The notes under the pieces were generated by a model, which worked only from the letters and a program-made list of their open reading frames with translations, was not told the origin of the DNA and searched no databases. Below are positions 56,024-63,439 of a stretch of 64,000 nucleotides of DNA, piece by piece. The stretch comes from Roseobacter cerasinus (GTDB taxonomy: Bacteria > Pseudomonadota > Alphaproteobacteria > Rhodobacterales > Rhodobacteraceae). The stretch is taken from positions 310,001-374,000 of the forward strand of contig NZ_BLIV01000005.1 in NCBI RefSeq assembly GCF_009811755.1, in the 5' to 3' direction. Numbering within the stretch: position 1 is the stretch's first letter; each line of letters begins with the position of its first letter. A program made the position numbers and the translations under genes.

Positions 56024-56358
56024 ATGACCATCTGGTATACGGCCGACACACATTTTGGCCATGAGAACATCATCAAACATTGCTCACGGCCGTTCGAGTC
56101 CGCAAGCCATATGGACGCGATGCTGCTCGCCAATCTGGCGGCGAGGGTCGGTCCAGAAGACACACTCTGGATCGTTGGCGATTTCGCCTTCGGACCGAGA
56201 GCAAAGGATAAGAAGTGGCTCTCCAACCTCTTTGCCCGCTTGCCCGGCAAAGAGAAACACCTCGTCGTTGGCAATCACGACGGTGATGCGACCCAAGAGT
56301 TGCCTTGGACCTCAATCTGCCACATGGCCGAAGTCCCTGATGACAGCGGTCCTCTCGC
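56024..56358 (+). pseudogene. Metallophosphoesterase copy 2, truncated by IS3
   Basis: The frame starts ADTHFGHENII and retains VGDFAFG and VVGNHD, closely matching copy 1 at 53888, but after about residue 111 (DDSGPLA) it runs into IS3 sequence in the opposite orientation and stops at 56431. The LCHYP and GHVHN motifs are lost, so it cannot be active. The breakpoint is near 56358. Confidence 0.8.
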
Positions 56359-56512
56359 CATCGGTGTCCTGGTGCCCACTGCGCGCTTGCGTCCGCCCCG
56401 TTTACGAACGGTTAACCCTTCTTCGTGGTAGAGCCGGTACAGCTTTTTCCAGTTCACCTCCCATCCCTCGCGCTTCAGCAAGATGTGCAGGCGTCGATAG
56501 CCGAACCGCCGC
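56359..56512 (-). pseudogene. IS3-family orfB fragment, downstream half
   Basis: On the minus strand it reads FGYRRLHILLKREGWEVNW, KKLYRLYHEEGLTVRKRGGR and KRAVGTRTPMA, the middle of an IS3-type transposase. The catalytic DDE core that should follow is missing, cut at the phosphoesterase junction. The upstream half lies beyond the IS66 unit at 60427-60743. Confidence 0.85.
56505..56512. repeat. IS66 target site duplication, left copy
   Basis: ACCGCCGC, identical to 60427-60434, directly abuts the left terminal repeat. Eight base pairs is the duplication length typical of the IS66 family. Confidence 0.92.
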
Positions 56513-56538
56513 GTGAGCGTCCGTTGAACCCGACCTAA
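56513..56538 (+). repeat. IS66 terminal inverted repeat, outer left
   Basis: It begins GTGAGCGTCCGTTGAACCCG and ends ACCTAA. It is the reverse complement of 60401-60426 except at one position (GTGAG versus GTAAG). Confidence 0.92.
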
Positions 56539-56862
56539 CGGCGTTGCGCGGAGTGATCTAAACATCCATCGTCGGTAGTGGTCACCACTGATGGCGCCTA
56601 TGATACCCGGAGATGGTATCCGTTATGCATCAAGCGCTTCCGTGGGCAAAAATGATAACATCAGAACAACAGCTGTAAGAACCAGGTGCGGCTGAATCGA
56701 TGAAACGGATTCTACAAAGTCTTGAGATGTCGGCGGAAAATCTCCTATCGCCGGATTCGGGTAGGCCAAAATCGCGAAGTGTATAAAATTGCAAATAATT
56801 TCTGAAGGTTACGTTAACTAATACCGCGGACACAGTAGGCGCATTCAATATGGAGAATCCAG
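56539..56862. promoter_or_regulatory. AT-rich leader upstream of the RTX gene
   Basis: There is no gene here. A perfect inverted repeat GATACC (56602-56607)/GGTATC (56615-56620) could be an operator. AT-rich sequence (TGTATAAAATTGC near 56779-56791) and ATGGAGAATCCAG before the ATG fit a promoter and ribosome-binding site for the following gene. Confidence 0.4.
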
Positions 56863-57564
56863 ATGCCTCTTACACCCACATTCACGCCTTCGTTCGCGCC
56901 CGGTAACCAACTTTTCGAGAACAGCGGGGACTTTTCAATCAACTGGAGCGCTCCGGACAACTCCGGCTACCGGGTCGTGGGGTCCACGTCTAGCTCGACG
57001 AACAACACGATCTTCACCAACAACGGCAGTGATTGGCTCCAAGGGTTTGATGGCAACGACAGCCTGTATGCGGGCGGCGGCAATGACATCGTTGAAGGCG
57101 GTGACGGAGACGATACTGTTAGCGGCGATGCTGGCGACGACTTCCTGTATGGCGACTACCAGTACGAAGCTACGTTCGCCACAGGCGATGACTTCATCTT
57201 TGGCGGCAGCGGTGATGACTATCTATTCGGTGCTGGCGGAAACGACGAACTGAACGGTGGCTCAGATGATGACATTCTGGAAGGCGGAACCGGCGAAGAC
57301 ATTCTGATCGGTGGAGCGGGCACCGATACTTTTCGTTTCGATGTGGGCGCTGAAGTTGGCTTTGGACATATCGATACAATCCGAGACTTCGAAGACGGTA
57401 CTGAAAAGATCGCCCTGGCCAATACGGGTGGTCTGACGAGCTTGGAGAAATTTGCCTTGTCAGGAGGTGCCGAGACACTGATCGTGATCAACGGCACGCA
57501 TGGTATCTATCTTGAAGGTGTCGCCTACGCGAACATCGACGGTTCCGATTTCGATTTCGTTTGA
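56863..57564 (+). CDS. RTX-type calcium-binding repeat protein (IS66 passenger)
   Basis: A 233-residue acidic protein with hemolysin-type nonapeptide repeats of the GGxGxDxhx pattern at about residues 64-155 (GGGNDIVEGGDGDDTVSG; GGSGDDYLFGAGGNDELNGG). The last third, with FRFDVGAEVGFGHIDTIRDFEDG, resembles the C-terminal region of RTX proteins exported by type I secretion. No enzymatic domain or N-terminal signal peptide is visible. GGAG lies about 7 nt before the ATG. No ABC exporter is adjacent, so export would rely on one elsewhere. Confidence 0.88.
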   Translation: MPLTPTFTPSFAPGNQLFENSGDFSINWSAPDNSGYRVVGSTSSSTNNTIFTNNGSDWLQGFDGNDSLYAGGGNDIVEGGDGDDTVSGDAGDDFLYGDYQYEATFATGDDFIFGGSGDDYLFGAGGNDELNGGSDDDILEGGTGEDILIGGAGTDTFRFDVGAEVGFGHIDTIRDFEDGTEKIALANTGGLTSLEKFALSGGAETLIVINGTHGIYLEGVAYANIDGSDFDFV

Positions 57565-57568
57565 AAGT

Positions 57569-57597
57569 GGTGCCCGCCGCGCGCGCCGGCGGGCACC
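57569..57597 (+). terminator. Perfect GC hairpin after the RTX gene
   Basis: GGTGCCCGCCG (57569-57579) pairs with CGGCGGGCACC (57587-57597). It starts 5 nt after the stop. There is no T-run, so it may be an attenuator or an mRNA 3' protector ahead of the next gene. Confidence 0.6.
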
Positions 57598-57620
57598 CTC
57601 AACCTAGTGATGGTCAGAAA

Positions 57621-58496
57621 ATGCGAACCCACCGTCCAGACGGCAGATCTTTGAATAAAAACGAAAGGTTTTCCTGGACGCGCCCTCGTCCGCTGGCAAG
57701 CCTTTGTTTAGCAGTCTTCGCTATTTCTTCTCAGGCGGCTATCTACGAGCCAGAGGAGCGAGCTATGTTGTTAAGCAGTACCTTTTCCACCGTGAACCTG
57801 AGTCTGTTTTCGCGTGTGGAAAGTAACCAAGGCCAAGCTGCGAAAATCACTCAGATTTTGGCTCAGAGCGAGACAGGAAAAGCTTCGCCGGAGGCCACGG
57901 CCTCCGCGTACACTGTCGCTAGTTCACATCAAACGGAGATGGAGGGTGTGTACCCTGATCCGAAAATCTCGCCAGCAAAGGCCAGTGAAGCATCTCCCGC
58001 AACACTGCGCACCATGAGTGCGTTGGATTCAATTCGCCAGAATGAATTCCGCGAGATCGAAGCGAGCTATCAGCGCGCCGTGGAAAACGAGATCGGAAAG
58101 ACACTCAGACCGGGCGAGCGTCTAACATTGGAAGATTCACAGTCCTTATCAACGGACCTTCGGAGAACTGAGTCTAAGGTAAACCTTCTGAGGCTGAAAC
58201 TTGACATCGCATCTGGAAACATCGGTCAGGGGCAGAGCATTGAAGTCGATTGGGGTGATCAAACACCTCCCGGTCTTGTCACCGGACCTAACGCATCCGC
58301 CGATGCCATCGCCGAATTCAGAACTCTTCAAGTTCAATCGGTCATAAATATGTCTCAGGACGGAACACTTGACCGCTTAGCGGGTGAGACCGGTGGCAAC
58401 ATCAACGCAGTGACGGGATCAATTCCTTCGTTGACAGCTGATGAATTGGCGTCGATGAAGAGCGATTTTTTCCAAGAACAGATGAAAAAGGGCTAA
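57621..58496 (+). CDS. Unknown protein with possible signal peptide (IS66 passenger)
   Basis: I do not recognise it. About 291 residues from ATG at 57621; the frame is open from 57561 and the start is uncertain because no strong ribosome-binding site is seen. A basic stretch followed by LASLCLAVFAISSQAAIYEP looks like a signal peptide cut after SQA. The rest is rich in Ser/Thr/Ala/Glu, probably helical (LDSIRQNEFREIEASYQRAV), with no cysteines in the mature part. It follows the RTX gene after a hairpin and may be functionally linked. Confidence 0.6.
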   Translation: MRTHRPDGRSLNKNERFSWTRPRPLASLCLAVFAISSQAAIYEPEERAMLLSSTFSTVNLSLFSRVESNQGQAAKITQILAQSETGKASPEATASAYTVASSHQTEMEGVYPDPKISPAKASEASPATLRTMSALDSIRQNEFREIEASYQRAVENEIGKTLRPGERLTLEDSQSLSTDLRRTESKVNLLRLKLDIASGNIGQGQSIEVDWGDQTPPGLVTGPNASADAIAEFRTLQVQSVINMSQDGTLDRLAGETGGNINAVTGSIPSLTADELASMKSDFFQEQMKKG

Positions 58497-58508
58497 CGAG
58501 GCAAGAGC

Positions 58509-58534
58509 GTGACCGTCCGTTGAACCCGCCCTTT
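58509..58534 (+). repeat. Internal IS66 IR copy
   Basis: It begins GTGACCGTCCGTTGAACCCG, in the same orientation as the outer left repeat, with a few changes from it (GTGACC for GTGAGC, then GCCC for GACC). It sits 29 nt past the tnpC stop, where the normal left end of an IS66 would be, so the minimal IS could be 58509-60426. Confidence 0.8.
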
Positions 58535-58562
58535 TTAGCAAGACCATGACCGGTTACGCTGC

Positions 58563-60071
58563 TTAAGCAGCGTAACGCCAGGGGAAGAGCTCGTCGAGGC
58601 GTGTGATCTTATGATCGGCGATTTGGGCGAGGACCCATGTGAGCCAGGCTTGGGGATCGACGCCGTTGAGCTTGGCGGTCTCGATCAGTGTGAAGGCGAT
58701 CGCCATGGCTTTGCCGCCGCCCTCGGAGCCTGCAAACATCCAGTTTTTCCGGCCGATGGCCACGGGTTTGACGGCGCGTTCGGCTGTGTTGTTGTCGAGC
58801 TCGAGATGGCCGTTCTCCAAGTATGGCCGCGCCTTTGGCATCCGGCCAAGGGCGTAGCGGATGGCCTGCGCCAGTGGCGACTTGCCCGAGATCTTGGGCA
58901 GTTGCGCGTGCAGCCAGGTTTCCAGATCATCGAAAATCAGTTTTGATCGTGCCTGACGTAGCGCGACGCGCACGTCGGGCGATTTAACCCGCACCTCTTT
59001 TTCCACTGCATAGAGTTCAGCGGTCCGGCGGATGGCTTCTTCGGCAATGGCATTGCCTTGGGAGGCGAAGACATCCACGAACTTGCGGCGGACATGGGCC
59101 ATGCAGGCCATCTCATCGGCTTTGTTCTCTCCGAACAGGCCGTTGAAGCCGGAATAGCCGTCGGCGTGAACCCAGCCCTTGTACCCTGCGAGGTGGCTGA
59201 CGGGATGTTCGCCCTTGCGTTCGATGGTGAACTGATACCAGGCACATGGCGGTGATTGTCCTACCCATGGCCTCTCGTCACGCACATAAGTCCAGACCCG
59301 CGCTGTCTTGGTCTTCTTTTGACCAGGAGCTTGCATCTTGACTGGCGTATCATCCGCAAAGAGGGCGTCGCCGCGCCGGACGATCCGCCCGATCTCATCG
59401 GCCAGTGGTTCCAACAGCGCTGTTGAGCGGCCAACCCAATCGGCCATGGTCGAGCGGTCCAGGTCGATCCCTTCGCGGGCGTAGATTTGGCTTTGGCGAT
59501 AGAGCGGCAAGTGATCAGCGTATTTGCTGACCAGGACATGGGCCAATAGGCCGGGACCGGGCCTGCCGCGCTCGATGGGGCGTGACGGCAGCGGTGATTG
59601 CACAATTGCTTCGCAGCCTGCGCAGGCTTTGCGAGGCCGGATGATGCGGTTCACAACGAAGCGGCCCGGCACATACTCAAGTTCTTCTGTCACATCTTCG
59701 CCAAGCGTCTTCAGCTTGCCGCCACAGCAGGTGCAATCCTCGCCAGGCGAAAGCACTTCGTCATGCCGGTCCAGGTGATCAGGCAGCGGCTTACGGCTGT
59801 GCCGGCGCGAAGGCTTGTCTTCAGCGGACGGCGTCTGAGGTTGCGTCTGTTCAGATGCGGCCTCGGCAATCGCCTCATCTTCTTCGAAGGTCAGATTGAG
59901 CTGATCCCGGCTCTCGGAGCGGACACCAAACCGATGACGGTTCTGGCCCGCCAGCTGGTGCTTCAGCTTCTCGATCATTAGGGCCTGCGACTTGACCTCG
60001 TCCGCCAGCAGACGGTTCACAGCCCGCAGTTCTTCCGGGTCGTCCGGCGTGATATCGAGGTCCTTCAGCAT
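58563..60071 (-). CDS. tnpC: IS66-family transposase TnpC
   Basis: A 502-residue intact transposase. It has an N-terminal coiled region, a zinc-binding segment (CTCCGGKLK...CAGC), and the catalytic acids in [18 protein letters not shown] and [13 protein letters not shown]. The C-terminal [18 protein letters not shown] is typical. No frameshift is seen, so it may be active. The TnpB helper usual upstream is reduced to a scrap. Confidence 0.95.
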   Translation of the reverse strand: MLKDLDITPDDPEELRAVNRLLADEVKSQALMIEKLKHQLAGQNRHRFGVRSESRDQLNLTFEEDEAIAEAASEQTQPQTPSAEDKPSRRHSRKPLPDHLDRHDEVLSPGEDCTCCGGKLKTLGEDVTEELEYVPGRFVVNRIIRPRKACAGCEAIVQSPLPSRPIERGRPGPGLLAHVLVSKYADHLPLYRQSQIYAREGIDLDRSTMADWVGRSTALLEPLADEIGRIVRRGDALFADDTPVKMQAPGQKKTKTARVWTYVRDERPWVGQSPPCAWYQFTIERKGEHPVSHLAGYKGWVHADGYSGFNGLFGENKADEMACMAHVRRKFVDVFASQGNAIAEEAIRRTAELYAVEKEVRVKSPDVRVALRQARSKLIFDDLETWLHAQLPKISGKSPLAQAIRYALGRMPKARPYLENGHLELDNNTAERAVKPVAIGRKNWMFAGSEGGGKAMAIAFTLIETAKLNGVDPQAWLTWVLAQIADHKITRLDELFPWRYAA

Positions 60072-60141
60072 CGCCGACCCTATACCGGATCAGGGTCACA
60101 ACGTGAATCCCCAAAGCACGCAAGATGCTGTATTTATTACT

Positions 60142-60237
60142 CTATCCGACCTTCAAGGGACGCCATGTCCTTTGCGGCATACGCCAGTCGATCCCTTCGA
60201 GCAGCATTGACAACTGCGCTGCAGTCACGCTGACCTT
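60142..60237 (-). pseudogene. tnpB: IS66 tnpB C-terminal remnant
   Basis: The minus frame reads TAAQLSMLLEGIDWRMPQRT and ends WRPLKVG before TAG, the usual C-terminus of TnpB. About 31 codons remain; everything upstream has been deleted. Confidence 0.75.
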
Positions 60238-60340
60238 ACCGCCGCGCAACCTGTGCCACCGACATCCCCGGCGTCACAGCCTGCGCGCAAATCTCGCGCT
60301 TCTCTTCGTCGGCCCAAAACCGCTTCTTCCGCCTGCTCAT
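60236..60340 (-). pseudogene. tnpA: IS66 tnpA N-terminal remnant
   Basis: The minus frame starts MSRRKKRFWADEEKREICAQ and continues GMSVAQVARR, the N-terminus of TnpA, but stops after 34 codons at a junction with tnpB. A single internal deletion explains both scraps. Confidence 0.75.
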
Positions 60341-60400
60341 AGAGTGCCCCACAGTGTCCACTATCGATGGTGGACACTTAGCTGCCGCCAGCAGAGCGAG

Positions 60401-60426
60401 TTAGGTCGGGTTCAACGGACGCTTAC
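60401..60426 (-). repeat. IS66 terminal inverted repeat, right
   Basis: It is the reverse complement of the outer left repeat with one difference, and ends GACGCTTAC at the target duplication. Confidence 0.92.
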
Positions 60427-60434
60427 ACCGCCGC
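60427..60434. repeat. IS66 target site duplication, right copy
   Basis: ACCGCCGC, identical to 56505-56512. Confidence 0.92.
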
Positions 60435-60743
60435 CGCTCGGACGCCAGCTCTTTCATTCTGGTGCGCAGCTGCGTGTCGGCGGGGCGTTTCGACGTGCGC
60501 CGATACACACGCGGATCGATGCCCGCCAACGCACAAGCGCGGCGTTGGTTATAACCCTTGATCTTAATTGCCCAATCCACAGCATTCCTCCTCGAATTGG
60601 GCTTCAGAAGTTTTTTCCGAGCATCTCTTTCAGCGTAGCAACATCCATCATCTGCTCGGCCAGCATCTTCTTCAGTTTGGCGTTCTCAGTTTCCAGCGTC
60701 TTCAAACGTCGAGCGTCGGACACTTCCATGCCGCCATACTTGG
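60427..60743 (-). pseudogene. IS3-family orfA end and orfB start, truncated
   Basis: On the minus strand the orfA tail reads KYGGMEVSDARRLKTLE, then ENAKLKKMLAEQMMDVATLK and LGKNF before stop. A heptamer AAAAAAC (60610-60616) sits just ahead of the orfA stop, as for the -1 frameshift of IS3 elements. The shifted frame continues DWAIKIKGYNQRRACALAGI, DPRVYRRTSKRPADTQLRT and ELASERRR until the IS66 insertion. The orfA N-terminus is missing at the TniB junction. Confidence 0.85.
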
Positions 60744-60893
60744 ATCTGCGCGAACTGAAAGTTATGTTTCTGCATCTGGACGAAGCGCAGGATCGCATGG
60801 GCTCGCAAAGCAAGCCAGAGATGGTTGCGGTGGTAAACAAACTGAAAGGAGTGATGCAAAACCCGCATTGGCCAGTCAGTATTATTTTGACCA
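60744..60893 (+). pseudogene. TniB-like transposition ATPase fragment 2
   Basis: The forward frame reads LRELKVMFLHLDEAQDRMG, SQSKPEMVAVVNKLKGVMQN and PHWPVSIILT. Its first 80 bp match 54614-54693 with four differences, but it extends further into the conserved region after Walker B. Both ends are truncated. Confidence 0.65.
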
Positions 60894-61029
60894 CAAGCAA
60901 ATCAACAGAAAGAAACAGGAACGGATTCTACACTTAAACGGCCCGGATCAGGGGGCTGAGTCAGCAGGTCAAAAGCCCTGCGAAAAAGCAGATCAAATAC
61001 GCTCCCCGTCATAACCGCAAAGCTTTCAG

Positions 61030-61176
61030 CGAAAGCTCGACCTGCAGTGGGTACTGGTGACACATATGTTCAATCACGAGACTCATCATCGCGGTCAGAT
61101 AACGACGGTACTTACTCAACTTGGTCTTGGTTTTGGCGCAACCGACATTCCGTTCATGCCCAAATTTCAGAAGTGA
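61030..61176 (+). pseudogene. DinB-family protein C-terminal fragment
   Basis: The forward frame ends LQWVLVTHMFNHETHHRGQ, then GLGFGATDIPFMPKFQK and TGA at 61174. FNHETHHRGQ is the metal-binding signature of DinB/YfiT-like proteins. The N-terminal two thirds are missing. Confidence 0.6.
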
Positions 61177-61220
61177 TGATTGAGAACTGTTTCCCGGCAC
61201 CGTCACTTCATCGAGGCCCA

Positions 61221-61808
61221 TTACGGCCTTTTCATGAGCCTATTTGCAACCAGTTCATGTGCCGCAAGCCCTGCCTCCTCGGCATAGGCTGGCTCCCGAT
61301 GAACTAGCATCGTTGAAAATGCCCCATCCATCAACAAAACGACCTGCCGCGCCAGCGTATGGGGCTGCTCAATGCCTGCATCGGCAAATTTTGTTTCGAG
61401 CCAGCCTTCAAAACGTTTCTTGTGATCCGCGCCGATCTTCATGGCCGGGTGACCTGGTAGGTTTGCGAGTTCTGCAGCAGTCCGCAAAAATCCACATCCT
61501 TTCCACTTTGGGTGGCGGGCTGACTTGGCAACTTGCATAAATATGGCTTCAGTCTTGTCAGCAATGATGCCGTCGGCAGCTTCGAACCACTGCTCGTAGA
61601 GCCTTAGATTTGGTTGATCGCGCGTTGTCAGGTATTCAGCGACTAGGTCATCTTTACTCCTGAAGTGGTAGTAGAGGGTTTTCTTGGTCACACCTGCCTT
61701 TTCGGCAATCGCGTCAACGCTTACTGCTCGAATTCCTTCACTATAGAACAACCGATTGGCGGCATCGACTATCTTTTCCCGAGCAGGCGTTTTGGCTTCG
61801 ATGTTCAT
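61221..61808 (-). CDS. TetR/AcrR family transcriptional regulator
   Basis: A 195-residue repressor: helix-turn-helix IVDAANRLFYSEGIRAVSVDAIAEKAGVTKKTLYYHFRSKDDL, then a ligand domain with RHPKWKGCGFLRTAAELANLPGHPA. It is divergent from an enoyl-CoA hydratase gene, with an operator-like palindrome between them. Confidence 0.9.
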   Translation of the reverse strand: MNIEAKTPAREKIVDAANRLFYSEGIRAVSVDAIAEKAGVTKKTLYYHFRSKDDLVAEYLTTRDQPNLRLYEQWFEAADGIIADKTEAIFMQVAKSARHPKWKGCGFLRTAAELANLPGHPAMKIGADHKKRFEGWLETKFADAGIEQPHTLARQVVLLMDGAFSTMLVHREPAYAEEAGLAAHELVANRLMKRP

Positions 61809-61833
61809 AAGCGTAATCCTGTCATGGACGTAT

Positions 61834-61847
61834 ACTAACCAGTGAGT
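61834..61847. promoter_or_regulatory. Putative TetR operator
   Basis: ACTAACCAGTGAGT is an imperfect palindrome (5 of 7 positions pair) in the divergent tetR/hydratase promoter region. Confidence 0.5.
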
Positions 61848-61902
61848 TTGCCTCTATCCTGACCTTGGCTAGGGTCTCTGTCAAGCAGACTGGAGACATA
61901 CA

Positions 61903-62694
61903 ATGGAAGATAGCGTGTTGCTAGAACGAGAGGGCAGGATTGCCCATCTCATACTTAATAGACCGGGGAAGCTTAACGCTCTGAACTACGAAACAAACGA
62001 TCGGCTGCTCGAAGTTTTGGGTGAAGTTGAACAGAATGACGGCATTGGCGCCGTCATTCTTACCGGAGCCGGAGATCGAGCATTCTCCGCAGGCGGTGAC
62101 ATTTTTGAGTTCACGGAGAGTATCAAATGTGGAACGGAAAGAGCGGTCCGAGAGTTCTGTCGCCGGGGCCAGCAGATGACGACACGCATAGAGGCCTTTG
62201 AAAAACCGATCATCGTCGCGGTCAATGGAATCGCATTTGGAGGTGGTTGCGAGATCACAGAAGCTGCCCACTTAGCGATTGCATCTGACAGAGCAACCTT
62301 CGCGAAGCCGGAGATCAACATCGGGATCCCGCCAACCTTTGGAGGCACCCAGAGACTGCCAAGGTTGGCGGGTAGAAAGCGTGCTTTAGAGCTACTATTG
62401 ACGGGAGACACCTTCGGTCCAGAGAGAGCCTTGGAACTCGGCCTAATCAACAAGGTTGTTCCGCACGAAAAGCTCATTAACTCCGCCATTGAACTTGCAG
62501 AACGCCTCCTGCGGCATTCACCTCTGGCGGCATCAAGAATAATCACAGCCGTGACACGGGGTCTCAATACAACAATTGATGAAGGCTTACTCATCGAAAG
62601 GGAGCAGTTTGCACGCATGTGCAGCACGCGAGACGTTCTCGAAGGGCTCGATTCATGGATTGCAAGGCGTAAGCCTGTCTATGTGGGTACCTAA
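61903..62694 (+). CDS. Enoyl-CoA hydratase/isomerase family protein
   Basis: A 263-residue crotonase-fold enzyme. The oxyanion-hole segments AFSAGGDIFEF and NGIAFGGGCEI are present, and the catalytic region reads KPEINIGIPPTFGGTQRLPRL. It probably hydrates or isomerises an acyl-CoA; the pathway is not shown. ATG at 61903 has GGAGA about 6 nt upstream. It is likely repressed by the adjacent TetR. Confidence 0.92.
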   Translation: MEDSVLLEREGRIAHLILNRPGKLNALNYETNDRLLEVLGEVEQNDGIGAVILTGAGDRAFSAGGDIFEFTESIKCGTERAVREFCRRGQQMTTRIEAFEKPIIVAVNGIAFGGGCEITEAAHLAIASDRATFAKPEINIGIPPTFGGTQRLPRLAGRKRALELLLTGDTFGPERALELGLINKVVPHEKLINSAIELAERLLRHSPLAASRIITAVTRGLNTTIDEGLLIEREQFARMCSTRDVLEGLDSWIARRKPVYVGT

Positions 62695-62696
62695 CG

Positions 62697-63068
62697 ATGC
62701 AAACACATACGAGCTTTAGCTGGGAAACTTGGCGCACGTTCAAGGCAGAAAACCGACCTGGCCCGGTTCATTTGCTCGATTTGATCCGGTTATCCAAGCA
62801 AGGGGAAGTTGAAGAGATCAGCATTGAACCCGACATATCCATCAATGACTACGCCGCGATCCGGGCGGCGGTTCTGGCGAGCCATGGCATCGGCGAATTG
62901 CCGGAGCCGCTGTGCATTCAGGCGTTGCAAGCAGGGCATCTTATCGAAGTTCTTCCTGAGTGGTCTTTTCCAGAGATCTGATTATTCGCCGCCCATGCCG
63001 GAAATGCGTCTCTGTCCAGGCTTGCGCACCTGTTCTTGGATACCATGGCTACGAAACTAGAGAGCTGA
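62697..63068 (+). pseudogene. LysR substrate-binding domain fragment with in-frame TGA
   Basis: The frame begins 2 nt after the hydratase stop but lacks the DNA-binding domain. It reads EPDISINDYAAIRAAVLASH, GIGELPEPLCIQALQAGHL and WSFPEI, the end of a LysR effector domain. TGA at 62979-62981 interrupts it, yet the same frame goes on LFAAHAGNASLSRLAHLFLD to TGA at 63066. Arg (CGA) to TGA is the simplest explanation. N-terminal truncation plus a stop makes it nonfunctional. Confidence 0.78.
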
Positions 63069-63439
63069 ACAAATCCAACTTAAATGCACTTCTTGTGAGA
63101 AATCACAAAAGGCAGACATTGAATAGCGCTGTTCCTATGGCGGCTTTGTCCGCGATCTGTGAGTTCGAACGGCATCAGGTTTTGCTCTTGCGGCGAATGT
63201 CGGCAATGTGGGTTGCGACCGCGGCATCGAGGGACTGGGTCGAATGTCGGCTTCGGGCCGCTGGCGAAACGAAATCGCATGAATGTTTGTGCCAAAAGTA
63301 TTTGGAACGGAACCTCAGACTTCACGAGTAGGAGATGTCTGGCAAAATGTCTTGAGTTGCAACGGGAGCGTCAAATCTGATCGTGTCGTTCTGATGCTCC
63401 ACATTGATTTGCTTCGTTGAATCATCGAAACTACACGAC
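63069..63439. other. Intergenic stretch, no gene seen
   Basis: About 370 nt without a coherent frame on either strand; short open frames have no family pattern. It may be decayed sequence. Confidence 0.4.

Larger units (their letters stand above)
56513..60426. mobile_element. IS66-family element carrying passenger genes
   Basis: A 3,914-bp unit bounded by 26-bp inverted repeats: 56513-56538 (starting GTGAGCGTCCGTTGAACCCG) and 60401-60426 (ending in CTTAC, the IS66-type end). They differ by one base. The 8-bp direct repeat ACCGCCGC flanks both ends. Inside are an RTX-type gene, an unknown gene, an internal IR copy at 58509-58534, intact tnpC and a tnpA/tnpB deletion scar. The interrupted IS3 frame is restored exactly when the unit and one repeat are removed. 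Confidence 0.9.

Noticed and set aside
56513-58508. Composite transposon with two full IS copies
   Set aside because: Only one transposase is present; the left side has an IR but no second IS, so single-IS capture of flanking DNA fits better.
60125-60937. 270-codon forward frame as a gene
   Set aside because: Most of it is antisense to IS66 and IS3 remnants; only the last part (60744-60893) has TniB-like sense sequence.
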